NCBI RefSeq assembly: GCF_002269505.1
Contig: NZ_NQKQ01000027.1
Span: 1 to 64,000 of the forward strand
DNA: 64,000 nt
Reading direction: 5' to 3'
From: Pseudomonas fragi
GTDB taxonomy: Bacteria > Pseudomonadota > Gammaproteobacteria > Pseudomonadales > Pseudomonadaceae
Of this stretch, positions 10,066 through 18,542 are shown in pieces (position 1 is the stretch's first letter; each line of letters starts with the position of its first letter). The translations under genes and the position numbers were made by a program. The notes beneath the pieces are model-generated. The model was not told the DNA's origin, did not search any database, and saw only the letters and a list, made by a program, of their open reading frames with translations.

Positions 10066-10081
10066 AACCCTGTGGGTTTTG
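10063..10081 (+). other. Hairpin overlapping the ANR box
   Basis: CAAAACCC and GGGTTTTG form a perfect 8-bp stem around a TGT loop, and the hairpin shares its first three bases with the ANR box. It could be an RNA element at the start of the cio leader or a second protein site. No role is known to me. Confidence 0.4.
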
Positions 10082-10225
10082 TCTGAGTGGCCAGTCGGCC
10101 AGATCCCTTTTGGTTGTGGTTTAAAAAGCGAGCATCGATTCGCAGCGGCCACGGCTTGCGGGGTAGTTGGATCCGGGCGCGACGCTTGGGTCCTCAACGA
10201 CCTGATACCTGATAGAGGAAGACTT

Positions 10226-11665
10226 ATGTTCGGTTTGGAGGCTCTCGATCTCGCCCGAATTCAGTTCGCGTTTACCGTGTCGTTCCACATTCTTTTTCCC
10301 GCCATTACCATCGGTCTCGCCAGTTATCTGATGGTGCTCGAAGGCATGTGGCTGAAAACCCGTGACGACACCTACCGCGATCTGTACCACTTTTGGTCGA
10401 AGATATTCGCCGTCAACTTTGGGATGGGCGTGGTGTCGGGCCTGGTCATGGCCTACCAGTTCGGTACCAACTGGTCGAGGTTCTCGGACTTCGCCGGTGC
10501 TGTTACCGGGCCGCTACTGACTTATGAAGTACTCACCGCATTCTTCCTCGAAGCAGGTTTTCTAGGGGTCATGCTGTTTGGCTGGAACCGCGTCGGTCGC
10601 GGGATGCACTTCTTCTCGACCGCGATGGTGGCCCTCGGCACGTTGGTTTCGACCTTCTGGATCCTGGCTTCCAACAGCTGGATGCAGACCCCGCAGGGTT
10701 TCGAAATCATTGATGGTCGGGTTATTCCGGTGGACTGGCTGGCCGTCATTTTCAACCCGTCGTTCCCCTACCGCCTGGCCCACATGGCCACGGCCGCCTT
10801 TGTAGCCACGGCGTTTTTCGTCGGTGCTTCGGCAGCCTGGCACCTGTTGCGCGGTCGCAACACGCCGGCCATTCGTCGCATGTTTTCGATGGCGATGTGG
10901 ATGGCCCTGGTGGTTGCGCCGGTGCAGGCCTTTATCGGTGATGCCCACGGCCTGAATACCCTTGAGTATCAGCCGGTAAAAATCGCCGCGATCGAAGGTC
11001 ACTGGGAGAACAAACCGGGTGAGCCGACGCCGCTGATTCTGTTCGGCATTCCCAACATGAAAACCGAGACAACGGACTACAAGATCGAGGTGCCGTACCT
11101 GGGCAGCCTGATCCTGACCCATAGCCTGGACAAGCAGATCCCGGCGATGAAGGACTATCCGGCGGCAGACCGTCCTAACTCGACCATCGTGTTCTTTACC
11201 TTCCGCATCATGGTTGCGCTGGGCATGCTGATGATCTTTATCGGTCTGTGGAGTGTGTGGCTGCGCAAACGTGGCACGTTGTACGAGAACCGCTGGTTCC
11301 TGCGTCTGGTGCTGTGGATGGGCCCTTCAGGCCTGATCGCGATCCTGGCGGGTTGGTTCACCACCGAGATTGGCCGTCAGCCGTGGGTGGTTTACGGGCT
11401 GATGCGCACGGCGGATGCCTCGTCCAATCACAGCGTCACGCAAATGAGCATCACGCTGGTCATGTTCGTACTGGTGTATTTCTCGCTGTTCGGCGTGGGT
11501 CTGGGCTACATGATGCGTCTGGTACGCAAGGGCCCGATCACTCACGAAGGCGATGACGACACCCACGGTGGCCCAGGCCAGCAACGCACGCCTGCCCGTC
11601 CTCTGTCTGCGGCCCATGAGGGTACAGACGAAGGCCACAGCGACAGCCTGACTAAGGGGAATTGA
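10226..11665 (+). CDS. cioA: Cyanide-insensitive terminal oxidase subunit I (CioA, bd-type)
   Basis: Haem-binding subunit of a bd-type quinol oxidase in the inner membrane that reduces oxygen to water. The N-terminus LDLARIQFAFTVSFHILFPA holds a conserved haem ligand histidine. GRQPWVVYGLMRTADASS is the CydA signature. The region between the helices is short, as in CioA, which has a short Q-loop. I chose the ATG at 10226 (479 residues) because an AGAGGAAG ribosome site sits just before it and the next residues match family N-termini. The C-terminal tail is hydrophilic and histidine-rich. cioB follows after 3 bases. Confidence 0.93.
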   Translation: MFGLEALDLARIQFAFTVSFHILFPAITIGLASYLMVLEGMWLKTRDDTYRDLYHFWSKIFAVNFGMGVVSGLVMAYQFGTNWSRFSDFAGAVTGPLLTYEVLTAFFLEAGFLGVMLFGWNRVGRGMHFFSTAMVALGTLVSTFWILASNSWMQTPQGFEIIDGRVIPVDWLAVIFNPSFPYRLAHMATAAFVATAFFVGASAAWHLLRGRNTPAIRRMFSMAMWMALVVAPVQAFIGDAHGLNTLEYQPVKIAAIEGHWENKPGEPTPLILFGIPNMKTETTDYKIEVPYLGSLILTHSLDKQIPAMKDYPAADRPNSTIVFFTFRIMVALGMLMIFIGLWSVWLRKRGTLYENRWFLRLVLWMGPSGLIAILAGWFTTEIGRQPWVVYGLMRTADASSNHSVTQMSITLVMFVLVYFSLFGVGLGYMMRLVRKGPITHEGDDDTHGGPGQQRTPARPLSAAHEGTDEGHSDSLTKGN

Positions 11666-11668
11666 GTC

Positions 11669-12676
11669 ATGGGTATTGATCTGCCACTTATCTGGGCAAT
11701 CATCATCATCTTCGGGATCATGATGTATGTGGTCATGGACGGTTTCGATCTCGGGATCGGCATCCTCTTCCCCTTTATCAAGGGCGAGAGCGACCGCGAT
11801 GTGATGATGAACACAGTCGCCCCTGTCTGGGACGGTAACGAAACCTGGCTGGTACTGGGTGGCGCAGCGTTGTTCGGCGCCTTCCCGCTGGCCTACTCGG
11901 TGGTGTTGTCGGCGCTGTACCTGCCACTGATCCTGATGCTGATGGGCCTGATCTTCCGCGGCGTGGCCTTTGAGTTCCGCTTCAAGGCACGCCCGGAAAA
12001 ACGCCATATCTGGGACAAATCCTTTATTGGCGGTTCGCTGGTGGCGACCTTCTTTCAGGGCGTGGCGCTGGGGGCCTTTATTGATGGCCTGCCGGTCGTC
12101 AACCGCCAGTACGCCGGTGGTGGAATGGACTGGCTTTCACCGTTCACGGTGTTCTGCGGTGTCGCCCTGATCGTGGCTTATGCCTTGCTGGGTTGCACCT
12201 GGCTGATCATGAAAACCGAGGGTGAGCTGCAAGAGCGCATGCACAAGCTGGGTCGCCCGCTGGCGTTGGCCGTGCTGGTACTGATGGGCATCGTCAGCCT
12301 GTGGACGCCGCTGGCGCACACCGATATTGCTGCGCGCTGGTTTACCTTGCCGAACTTGTTCTGGTTCCTGCCGGTGCCGATTCTGGTACTGGTGACCATG
12401 TACGGTCTGCTCAAGGCAATCGCGCGCAAGGCTCACTACACGCCGTTCCTGCTGACCCTGGTGCTGATCTTCCTGGGCTACAGCGGTCTGGGTATCAGCT
12501 TGTGGCCAAATATCATCCCGCCTTCGATCTCGATCTGGGACGCGGCGGCACCGCCACAAAGCCAGGGCTTCATGCTGGTTGGCACCTTGTTTATCATCCC
12601 GTTCATCCTGGGTTACACCTTCTGGAGCTACTACGTGTTCCGCGGCAAGGTCACCCACGAAGACGGTTATCACTAG
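11669..12676 (+). CDS. cioB: Cyanide-insensitive terminal oxidase subunit II (CioB)
   Basis: The second membrane subunit of the bd-type quinol oxidase, 335 residues with about 8-9 helices. The N-terminus MGIDLPLIWAIIIIFGIMMY and the motif VMDGFDLGIGILFPF are standard for CydB, as are APVWDGNETWLVLGG and FRGVAFEFRFKA. It starts 3 bases after cioA and has a GGGGAATTGAGTC ribosome region. The partner small subunit lies downstream at 12735. Confidence 0.94.
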   Translation: MGIDLPLIWAIIIIFGIMMYVVMDGFDLGIGILFPFIKGESDRDVMMNTVAPVWDGNETWLVLGGAALFGAFPLAYSVVLSALYLPLILMLMGLIFRGVAFEFRFKARPEKRHIWDKSFIGGSLVATFFQGVALGAFIDGLPVVNRQYAGGGMDWLSPFTVFCGVALIVAYALLGCTWLIMKTEGELQERMHKLGRPLALAVLVLMGIVSLWTPLAHTDIAARWFTLPNLFWFLPVPILVLVTMYGLLKAIARKAHYTPFLLTLVLIFLGYSGLGISLWPNIIPPSISIWDAAAPPQSQGFMLVGTLFIIPFILGYTFWSYYVFRGKVTHEDGYH

Positions 12677-12734
12677 TAGCAAATGCCGCTGTGGCCTGAG
12701 GGCCACAGCCTTTTCCCCAAGAGGAGGCCTGAAC

Positions 12735-12902
12735 ATGGCTGGCAAGGATTATCTACACGACGTGCAAGAGTGCGAAAAGAAGCCTTTATGGCAACGCATT
12801 GGCTGGCTGCTGGTGATCTGGACCGGCAGTGTGGCCACCCTGGCAGTATTTGCATGGCTGATCCGTATGTTTATGACGGCGGCAGGCATGAAAAGCCACT
12901 GA
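12735..12902 (+). CDS. Small membrane protein of the cio operon (DUF2474-like, CydX-type role)
   Basis: A 55-residue protein with one membrane helix (about residues 22-48, IGWLLVIWTGSVATLAVFAWLIRMF) after a charged N-terminus (QECEKKPLWQR). Small single-helix proteins of this kind accompany bd oxidases (CydX in E. coli), and DUF2474 is the usual name in Pseudomonas cio operons. The ATG follows a strong AGAGGAGG ribosome site (12720-12727). Its place right after cioB, before the operon terminator, supports a role as a third subunit or assembly helper; that role is inferred. Confidence 0.85.
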   Translation: MAGKDYLHDVQECEKKPLWQRIGWLLVIWTGSVATLAVFAWLIRMFMTAAGMKSH

Positions 12903-12939
12903 CTTCCCATCCCGTTGCCTTGCGGCTACGGTTTTATGA

Positions 12940-12961
12940 CCCGCTTCGGCGGGTTTTTTTT
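12940..12961 (+). terminator. Terminator of the cio operon
   Basis: CCCGC-TTCG-GCGGG hairpin (12940-12953) followed by eight T. A classical rho-independent terminator with a UUCG tetraloop, 37 bases after the last cio gene. Confidence 0.95.
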
Positions 12962-12987
12962 CGGCTGGATTTTGTAGGTGTGATGCT

Positions 12988-13010
12988 ATCGCGAGCAAGC
13001 CCGCTCCCAC
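12988..13010. repeat. Half REP element
   Basis: ATCGCGAGCAAGCCCGCTCCCAC is the right half of the GTGGGAGC palindrome family; the left half is missing. It lies between convergent cio and rlmG. Confidence 0.7.
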
Positions 13011-13039
13011 GCGGGCACCGCAAAACCTGTAGGTCTGTC

Positions 13040-14164
13040 TTACTTGCGCGCCTTGAGGATCACAAACTTGGGCGTTGCGGCAACTTGCTCGACGCCACGA
13101 AACAGCTTGGCCAGCTTGCTGTGATAGCCCAGATGGCGATTGCCGACTATATACAATGCGCCGCCCACGACCAGCGCTTCACGCGCTTGCTGGAACATGC
13201 GCCAGGCGAGAAAGTCCCCTACCACCTGTTGCTGGTGGAACGGCGGGTTGCACAGCACTACATCCAGTGAATCCGGCGCCTGGCTGGCCAGGCCGTCATC
13301 AGCCCGCACAGTCACTTCGCGATCACCCAGCGCAGCGTGCCAGTTTTCACGGGCGGACTGCACGGCCATAAATGACTCGTCGACCAGTGTGTAGTGCGCT
13401 TGCGGATTGTTCAGCGCGCTGGCGATGGCCAGCACGCCATTGCCGCAGCCCAGATCGGCAACCCGGGCCGAGCCCAGGTTTTTCGGCAGGTGGGGCAGGA
13501 ATGCCCGGGTGCCGATGTCGAGGTCTTCGCGGCAGAACACGTTGGCGTGGTTGAGCAGCTCGATGGCCGGTTTGTCCAGCCGATAGCGGGTAGGGTAGGG
13601 CGAGGTAAATGGCCCCAGCGCCTGGGATGTGGCAATCAGCAGGCGGGCTTTCTTGACCGCCAGCGAGGCTTGCATCGGGCCGATATAACGCTCCAGCAGT
13701 TCCCCTGCGGCACGGGGCAGGTGCTTGACCATTGCCCCCGCGATCACCTGGGCCCCAGGTGCCAATTGGCCTTGCAGACGGATCAGTTGCTCTTCAAGCA
13801 ATGCCAGGGTTTTTGGCACACGTACCAGCACGCAGTCGAATGGCCCGAGCAACGGCTCGCTGGCCGGAATGATCGTGACCGCATCGTAAGCATGGCCATT
13901 ACGCACCAGGTTCTTCTCCAGCGCCTGTATGGCCAGGAAAGAGTCGCTGCTGCTGGTGACCTGCATAGTGCCCACCAGGCTGATCGCCAGGGCCCCGAAG
14001 CTGTCATTGAGCACCAGCACCCGGCTGTTTGCGGGCAGCGCCTGTTCGGCCAGGTGGTTGAGCAAATACTCATCTGCCGCATCAAAGGCCTGTAACGGCT
14101 CGTTTTGCTGCTCGGGTTGGCGGATCAGGCGAAGTTCGGCGAAGGGGCTTTCTAGCACGGGCAT
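13040..14164 (-). CDS. rlmG: 23S rRNA (guanine-1835-N2)-methyltransferase RlmG
   Basis: SAM-dependent enzyme that methylates G1835 of 23S rRNA. It has 374 residues, with a degenerate N-terminal methyltransferase-like half and a catalytic C-terminal half. The latter shows VADLGCGNGVLAIASAL (SAM binding) and the NPPF motif (VLCNPPFHQQ) of N-methyltransferases acting on guanine or adenine. The start MPVLESPFAELRLIRQPE fits the family. The gene stands alone between cio and the LuxR regulator. Confidence 0.92.
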   Translation of the reverse strand: MPVLESPFAELRLIRQPEQQNEPLQAFDAADEYLLNHLAEQALPANSRVLVLNDSFGALAISLVGTMQVTSSSDSFLAIQALEKNLVRNGHAYDAVTIIPASEPLLGPFDCVLVRVPKTLALLEEQLIRLQGQLAPGAQVIAGAMVKHLPRAAGELLERYIGPMQASLAVKKARLLIATSQALGPFTSPYPTRYRLDKPAIELLNHANVFCREDLDIGTRAFLPHLPKNLGSARVADLGCGNGVLAIASALNNPQAHYTLVDESFMAVQSARENWHAALGDREVTVRADDGLASQAPDSLDVVLCNPPFHQQQVVGDFLAWRMFQQAREALVVGGALYIVGNRHLGYHSKLAKLFRGVEQVAATPKFVILKARK

Positions 14165-14317
14165 TTATACAAACTCTGAGGAATCAACTGTTGCATGACC
14201 TGCCCCTGAGGGCGTCTGGCAAGAAGAAGAGTCCGTGGGTTTTACAGGTGGCCGTGATTTTACTTTTTTTTGCCGCAGATTGCCTGATGGGTTTATCTGT
14301 CGCTGGGCAGGGCGGGT

Positions 14318-15031
14318 TTATAACAGGCCTGATTTGGCCGCCATGACCACCGCCGAGGTTTTGTTGTTGGCACCCAGTTTTTTCATGGCGCTACTGATAT
14401 GGAAGTTTACGGTACGGGTGCTCAGGCCCAGAATCATGCCGATGTCGGAGGCGATCTTACCTTCGGCAGTCCACTTCAATACCTCCAGTTCTCGGCTCGA
14501 CAGGCGGATGATATGAATCTCCAGTCGGTGATGAAGGTGGCAACGTTCAAGCATGGCACTGTGCAGCTGGTTGCAGAGCCACAACACATTGGCAGCCTTG
14601 TCTGAGAATTCGTCCTCGGTCACCGGCGTGTTTTTTCTGGCGAGGCTCAACATGCTCACTACGCCGCTGGGGTCATGCACCGATTGTGACCAGCCATAGG
14701 TCAGTCCGCAGTTTTGCGTGGCTCGCCACTGGTCAGGGGCTTCACTGAAGACATCAGGACCCCAGATAATGGGCAGGATCGATAACTGGCAGTGGGTCAC
14801 CAGAGGATTTTTTTGAGAGAGGAGACCTTTTTCATACCTCTCTACATAATCATTTGGATAGTTTGTGATTACCTTGCTATTCGTTGTGATGTTTCCAAGG
14901 CGAGGAATCATTCGAAAGAAAAAAAAGTCAAAGCCGTACTCTTCTATTCGTTTGAGTGTGTTTGAGCAAAGTTCGGCCTCGCTTCTGCAAGAAAGGTATT
15001 GGTTAGTGCTGATTGAATGATGTGCGGTCAT
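14318..15031 (-). CDS. Orphan LuxR-type quorum-sensing regulator
   Basis: A 237-residue regulator with an N-terminal autoinducer-binding domain (about 15-165) and a C-terminal LuxR helix-turn-helix (about 175-230; LSSRELEVLKWTAEGK...SDIGMILGLSTRTVNFH). Aligned to the AHL-contact residues of TraR/LuxR, the pocket reads Tyr62 (usually Trp57), Tyr66, Asn75 (usually Asp70), Pro76, Trp90 and Gly123. Two of the most conserved pocket residues are therefore changed. There is no luxI synthase within the window. AGGAG lies 7 bases before the ATG. It is divergent from the ferredoxin reductase gene, which is a possible target. Its ligand may not be a standard acyl-homoserine lactone. Confidence 0.88.
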   Translation of the reverse strand: MTAHHSISTNQYLSCRSEAELCSNTLKRIEEYGFDFFFFRMIPRLGNITTNSKVITNYPNDYVERYEKGLLSQKNPLVTHCQLSILPIIWGPDVFSEAPDQWRATQNCGLTYGWSQSVHDPSGVVSMLSLARKNTPVTEDEFSDKAANVLWLCNQLHSAMLERCHLHHRLEIHIIRLSSRELEVLKWTAEGKIASDIGMILGLSTRTVNFHISSAMKKLGANNKTSAVVMAAKSGLL

Positions 15032-15399
15032 AAGGCGCTCCTGCGGCCCGGCAGAAAATATGCGGTGATATGAGATGCCCTTTAAAGAAGATTTTAGGTG
15101 CTGTTTTGAATAATGCTAATTATTTGAAAGTAGGGGTTGATATGTGAAAACTTTGTTGGTTGTAGATGTGGGTGCTCATTTAATAACAGAGTCTAGTTAT
15201 ACGTTTTCGGGTGTAGCTATATAGCAGTTGTATCAGCTCAATGGAGTCGGCTTCCAAAGCTGAATGCATAAACGATCGCCCTAATAGCATTTGGGGGCGT
15301 GTTTGCGATGTGACAGGATGCCGCAAAGCCATCACAAACCATCGGTGTTTCTCGGCGCGCCTTTGCGCGACACTAGGGTATTCGCCAATGGAGTGCCCC
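15032..15399. promoter_or_regulatory. 368-base A/T-rich gap between luxR-type gene and fpr
   Basis: No supported gene. The stretch is clearly richer in A/T than its surroundings and must hold the two divergent promoters. A short palindrome, GCTATATAGC, lies at 15216-15225. I did not find a typical lux box (ACCTG...CAGGT). An open frame runs upstream of fpr from 15241, but it has no family similarity and no ribosome site. Confidence 0.5.
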
Positions 15400-16176
15400 A
15401 TGACTGCCAGTGCAGAAAAATTCACCCAGCAGACGATTCTCGACGTCACGCCGCTAACGCCCAGCCTGTTTACTCTGCGTACGACCCGCGACCCGGGCTT
15501 TCGCTTTCGCGCCGGGCAGTTCGCCAGGTTAGGGGTGAGCAAGGCCGATGGCAGCACGGTGTGGCGTGCTTATTCAATGGTTTCCTCACCCCATGACGAG
15601 TTTCTGGAGTTTTTTTCGATCGTGGTGCCCGGCGGGGAATTTACCGGTGAGCTCAGTCGCCTGGAGGTTGGCGACACCTTGCTGGTGGAGCGTCAGGCCT
15701 TCGGCTTTCTGACCCTGGATCGCTTTGTCGACGGCCGTGACTTGTGGTTGCTGGCCACCGGAACGGGTATCGCACCGTTCCTGTCGATCCTGCAGGATTT
15801 CGAAGTGTGGGAAAAATTCGAACGCATCGTGCTGGTTTACAGTGCCCGCCATGCCTGCGAACTGGCCTATCAGGAACTGATCGCCGGGTTATGCAGCCGT
15901 GAATACCTGGCCGAATATGCGCATAAATTTGTCTATATACCTATCGTTACCCGGGAGCAGCTACCCGGTGCATTGAACGGGCGCATTACTGCGCTGATTG
16001 AAAGTGGTGAACTTGAGCAGGCTGCGGGTATTGCGCTGAGCAGTGAATACTCACGGGTGATGTTGTGTGGCAACCCGCAAATGATCGATGACACGCGCAA
16101 GTTGCTTAAGGCGCGGGACATGCAGTTGAGTCTGAGTCGCCGGCCAGGACAAGTTGCAGTTGAGAACTATTGGTAG
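15400..16176 (+). CDS. fpr: Ferredoxin--NADP+ reductase
   Basis: FAD enzyme that moves electrons between NADPH and ferredoxin or flavodoxin, important for Fe-S cluster repair and oxidative stress. With the ATG at 15400 it has 258 residues, the same as Pseudomonas FprA. FAD binding: FRAGQFARLGV and RAYSMVSSP. NADP binding: LLATGTGIAPFLSIL and VMLCGNPQMIDDT. I chose 15400 because GGAG lies 6 bases upstream and the preceding frame (from 15241) looks non-coding. Neighbouring mscL and katB match the Pseudomonas order. Which paralogue this is (FprA or FprB type) is not settled. Confidence 0.9.
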   Translation: MTASAEKFTQQTILDVTPLTPSLFTLRTTRDPGFRFRAGQFARLGVSKADGSTVWRAYSMVSSPHDEFLEFFSIVVPGGEFTGELSRLEVGDTLLVERQAFGFLTLDRFVDGRDLWLLATGTGIAPFLSILQDFEVWEKFERIVLVYSARHACELAYQELIAGLCSREYLAEYAHKFVYIPIVTREQLPGALNGRITALIESGELEQAAGIALSSEYSRVMLCGNPQMIDDTRKLLKARDMQLSLSRRPGQVAVENYW

Positions 16177-16204
16177 TTGATTTGTATTGTGTTTGACATG
16201 AAAA

Positions 16205-16234
16205 AACAATGGCGCCCCTGAGGGCGCCGTTGTT
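16205..16234. terminator. Bidirectional terminator between fpr and mscL
   Basis: AACAATGGCGCCC and GGGCGCCGTTGTT pair over 13 bases (one G-T) around a CTGA loop, with A-rich sequence before and T-rich sequence after. Suited to both converging genes. Confidence 0.9.
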
Positions 16235-16246
16235 TATATTGAGCAC

Positions 16247-16660
16247 TTATGGACGGTTATTTTGAACTTTGAGCAAGTCGCGAATTTCGCCCAGTAGTTC
16301 CTCTTCTTTAGAGGGCAGTGGCGGTGCGCTCGGAGCGACTGCCTCTTCGCGCTTCAGGCGGTTGATTGCCTTTACCCCCATAAAGATAGCGAACGCGACG
16401 ATGATAAAGTCGATCACGCTCTGGATGAACTTACCGTAGGCCACAACCACTGCTGGGGCATCGCCAACGGCGGCTTTCAGCGTAATGGCCAGGTCACTGA
16501 AGTCCACCCCGCCAATCAACAACCCCAGCGGTGGCATGACCACGTCCCCTACAAAGGACGAAACGATTTTGCCGAATGCCGCGCCGATGATGATACCGAC
16601 GGCCATGTCGACCACGTTCCCTTTGACCGCGAAGGCCTTGAACTCACTTATCACGCCCAT
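16247..16660 (-). CDS. mscL: Large-conductance mechanosensitive channel MscL
   Basis: Inner-membrane channel that opens under membrane tension to release solutes during osmotic downshock. It has 137 residues. The start [37 protein letters not shown] is the family N-terminus and first helix, followed by the second helix [16 protein letters not shown] and the charged C-terminal bundle [25 protein letters not shown] precedes the ATG. It is divergent from katB. Confidence 0.97.
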   Translation of the reverse strand: MGVISEFKAFAVKGNVVDMAVGIIIGAAFGKIVSSFVGDVVMPPLGLLIGGVDFSDLAITLKAAVGDAPAVVVAYGKFIQSVIDFIIVAFAIFMGVKAINRLKREEAVAPSAPPLPSKEEELLGEIRDLLKVQNNRP

Positions 16661-16926
16661 AGGTTATTCCTTGTTACAGATGAGGTTGGTGGGTGCAGTG
16701 TAAATCAGCATGGCTGATCTTGCCCGTGCAGCTGTTTACGGGTATGCAATCGACCCGTTTAGTCGTAAGAAGTTTTCTATTGGCGCTCACTACGCGATTG
16801 ATTGGTGCAATACCAGATCTTTTTCTCAATGGCCGGCTTGAGACCTTTCTATTTAGAATTTGCCCCGCAGCCCTCTAGCCTTTGCTTAGCGCCCAGTTGC
16901 GCAACCAATAACCAGAGGACTTCCGC

Positions 16927-18468
16927 ATGACCACCCCCCAAGGTTTCGGCGCGCTTTCACAGCGCCGCCTGCTGTGTGTATTAAGCGCCAGCCTGCTGTC
17001 GGTTACGGCCCAGGCCGCCACGCTGACCCGTGACAACGGTGCCGCTGTCGGTGATAACCAGAACTCGCAAACCGCAGGGGCCAATGGCCCGGTGTTGCTG
17101 CAAGACGTGCAACTGCTGCAGAAGCTCCAGCGTTTTGATCGCGAGCGCATCCCGGAGCGTGTCGTGCATGCCCGTGGTACCGGCGCTCACGGTACATTTA
17201 CCGTGACCAATGACCTGAGCGACCTGACCAAGGCCAAGGTGTTTGCCAAGGGCGAAACCACTCCAGTGTTTGTGCGTTTCTCGGCTGTTGTACACAGTGC
17301 CCACTCCCCGGAAACCCTGCGTGACCCACGCGGTTTCGCGACCAAGTTCTACACCGCGGACGGCAACTGGGACCTGGTGGGTAACAACTTCCCCACCTTC
17401 TTTATCCGTGATGCGATCAAGTTCCCGGACATGGTTCACGCCTTCAAGCCTGACCCGCGTACCAACCTGGATGACGACTCGCGCCGCTTCGACTTCTTCT
17501 CTCACGTACCGGAAGCCACACGTACGCTGACCGAGCTGTATTCCAATGCGGGGACCCCGGCCAGCTACCGCGAAATGGACGGTAACGGCGTACATGCCTA
17601 TAAATTGGTCAACGCCAAGGGTGACGTGCGCTATGTGAAGTTCCACTGGAAGAGCCTGCAGGGGCTGAATAACCTTGATCCGAAACAAGTGACACAGGTT
17701 CAGGGCCAGGACTACAGCCACATGACCAACGATCTGGTCACGCATATCAACAAGGGCGACTTCCCCAAGTGGGATCTGTATGTGCAGGTGCTCAAGCCTG
17801 AAGACTTGAAGACTTTCGATTTCGACCCGCTGGATGCCACCAAGATCTGGCCGAACGTGGCTGAGCGCAAAGTCGGACAAATGGTCCTGAACCGCAACCC
17901 GGCCAATGTGTTCCAGGAAACCGAGCAGGTCGCCATGGCGCCGGCCAACCTGGTACCGGGCATCGAGCCTTCCGAAGACCGCCTGTTGCAGGGTCGGGTG
18001 TTCTCCTATGCCGATACTCAGATGTACCGCTTGGGCGCCAATGCCATGCAGTTACCGATCAACGCCCCGCGGGTCGCGGTCAACAACGGTAACCAGGACG
18101 GAGCCATGAACCTTGGGCACACCACCTCGGGTGTGAACTATCAGCCAAGCCGCTTGATGCCCCGCGAAGAACCGCAATCTGCGCGATACAGCGAAATGCC
18201 ACTGTCGGGTACTACACAGCAGGCGAAGATTCAGCATGAGCAGAACTTCAAGCAGGCGGGCGATCTATACCGCTCATTCAGCAAGAAAGAGCGTCAGGAC
18301 CTGATTGAAAGTTTCGGTGGTTCGCTGGCGACAACCGACGATGAAAGCAAGCACATCATCCTGTCGTTCCTTTACAAGGCTGATCCCGAGTACGGCACTG
18401 GTGTCGCCAAAGTGGCCAAAGGCGATCTGAGCCGGGTCAAGGCGCTGGCTGCCAAACTGGCGGATTAA
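16927..18468 (+). CDS. katB: Periplasmic catalase KatB
   Basis: Haem catalase that breaks down hydrogen peroxide. The 513 residues begin with a signal peptide (LLCVLSASLLSVTAQAA), so it acts in the periplasm. The catalytic His is near residue 81 (RVVHARGTGAHG), the Asn in NNFPTFFIRDAIKFPD, and the proximal haem Tyr near 361 (FSYADTQMYR). The AGAGGA ribosome site (16914-16919) precedes the ATG. In P. aeruginosa katB is peroxide-induced through OxyR and is followed by ankB, as here. A weak OxyR-like half-site pair (ATTG-N7-CAAT) lies at 16797-16811. Confidence 0.95.
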   Translation: MTTPQGFGALSQRRLLCVLSASLLSVTAQAATLTRDNGAAVGDNQNSQTAGANGPVLLQDVQLLQKLQRFDRERIPERVVHARGTGAHGTFTVTNDLSDLTKAKVFAKGETTPVFVRFSAVVHSAHSPETLRDPRGFATKFYTADGNWDLVGNNFPTFFIRDAIKFPDMVHAFKPDPRTNLDDDSRRFDFFSHVPEATRTLTELYSNAGTPASYREMDGNGVHAYKLVNAKGDVRYVKFHWKSLQGLNNLDPKQVTQVQGQDYSHMTNDLVTHINKGDFPKWDLYVQVLKPEDLKTFDFDPLDATKIWPNVAERKVGQMVLNRNPANVFQETEQVAMAPANLVPGIEPSEDRLLQGRVFSYADTQMYRLGANAMQLPINAPRVAVNNGNQDGAMNLGHTTSGVNYQPSRLMPREEPQSARYSEMPLSGTTQQAKIQHEQNFKQAGDLYRSFSKKERQDLIESFGGSLATTDDESKHIILSFLYKADPEYGTGVAKVAKGDLSRVKALAAKLAD

Positions 18469-18479
18469 CCTCTGACCCT

Positions 18480-18523
18480 TACCCCAACCCTCTCCCTTTG
18501 GGAGAGGGCCAGGGTGAGGGGCT
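18480..18523. repeat. CCCTCTCCC-family palindrome between katB and ankB
   Basis: ACCCCAACCCTCTCCCTTTG and the following GGGAGAGGGCCAGGGTGAGGGG pair with each other. The element has the same family sequence as the long palindrome at 5414-5528. It lies in the short katB-ankB gap and may reduce read-through or stabilise the katB message. Confidence 0.7.
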
Positions 18524-18542
18524 TTTGATTCAGGTGAGCCCC

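Larger units (their letters stand above)
9823..10225. promoter_or_regulatory. 403-base regulatory gap between the MFS gene and cioA
   Basis: No gene is supported here. It holds both divergent promoters, the ANR/FNR-type box at 10052-10065 and an overlapping hairpin at 10063-10081. A leader of about 160 bases follows before cioA. An in-frame TTG at 10052 could extend CioA upstream, but it lies inside the ANR box and has no ribosome site. Confidence 0.6.

Noticed and set aside
10052-10225. TTG start extending CioA by 58 residues
   Set aside because: The TTG is part of the ANR box and the extra residues do not match CioA.
15241-15399. Upstream extension of the ferredoxin reductase
   Set aside because: No family similarity, no ribosome site; the ATG at 15400 has GGAG at proper spacing and gives the usual 258 residues.
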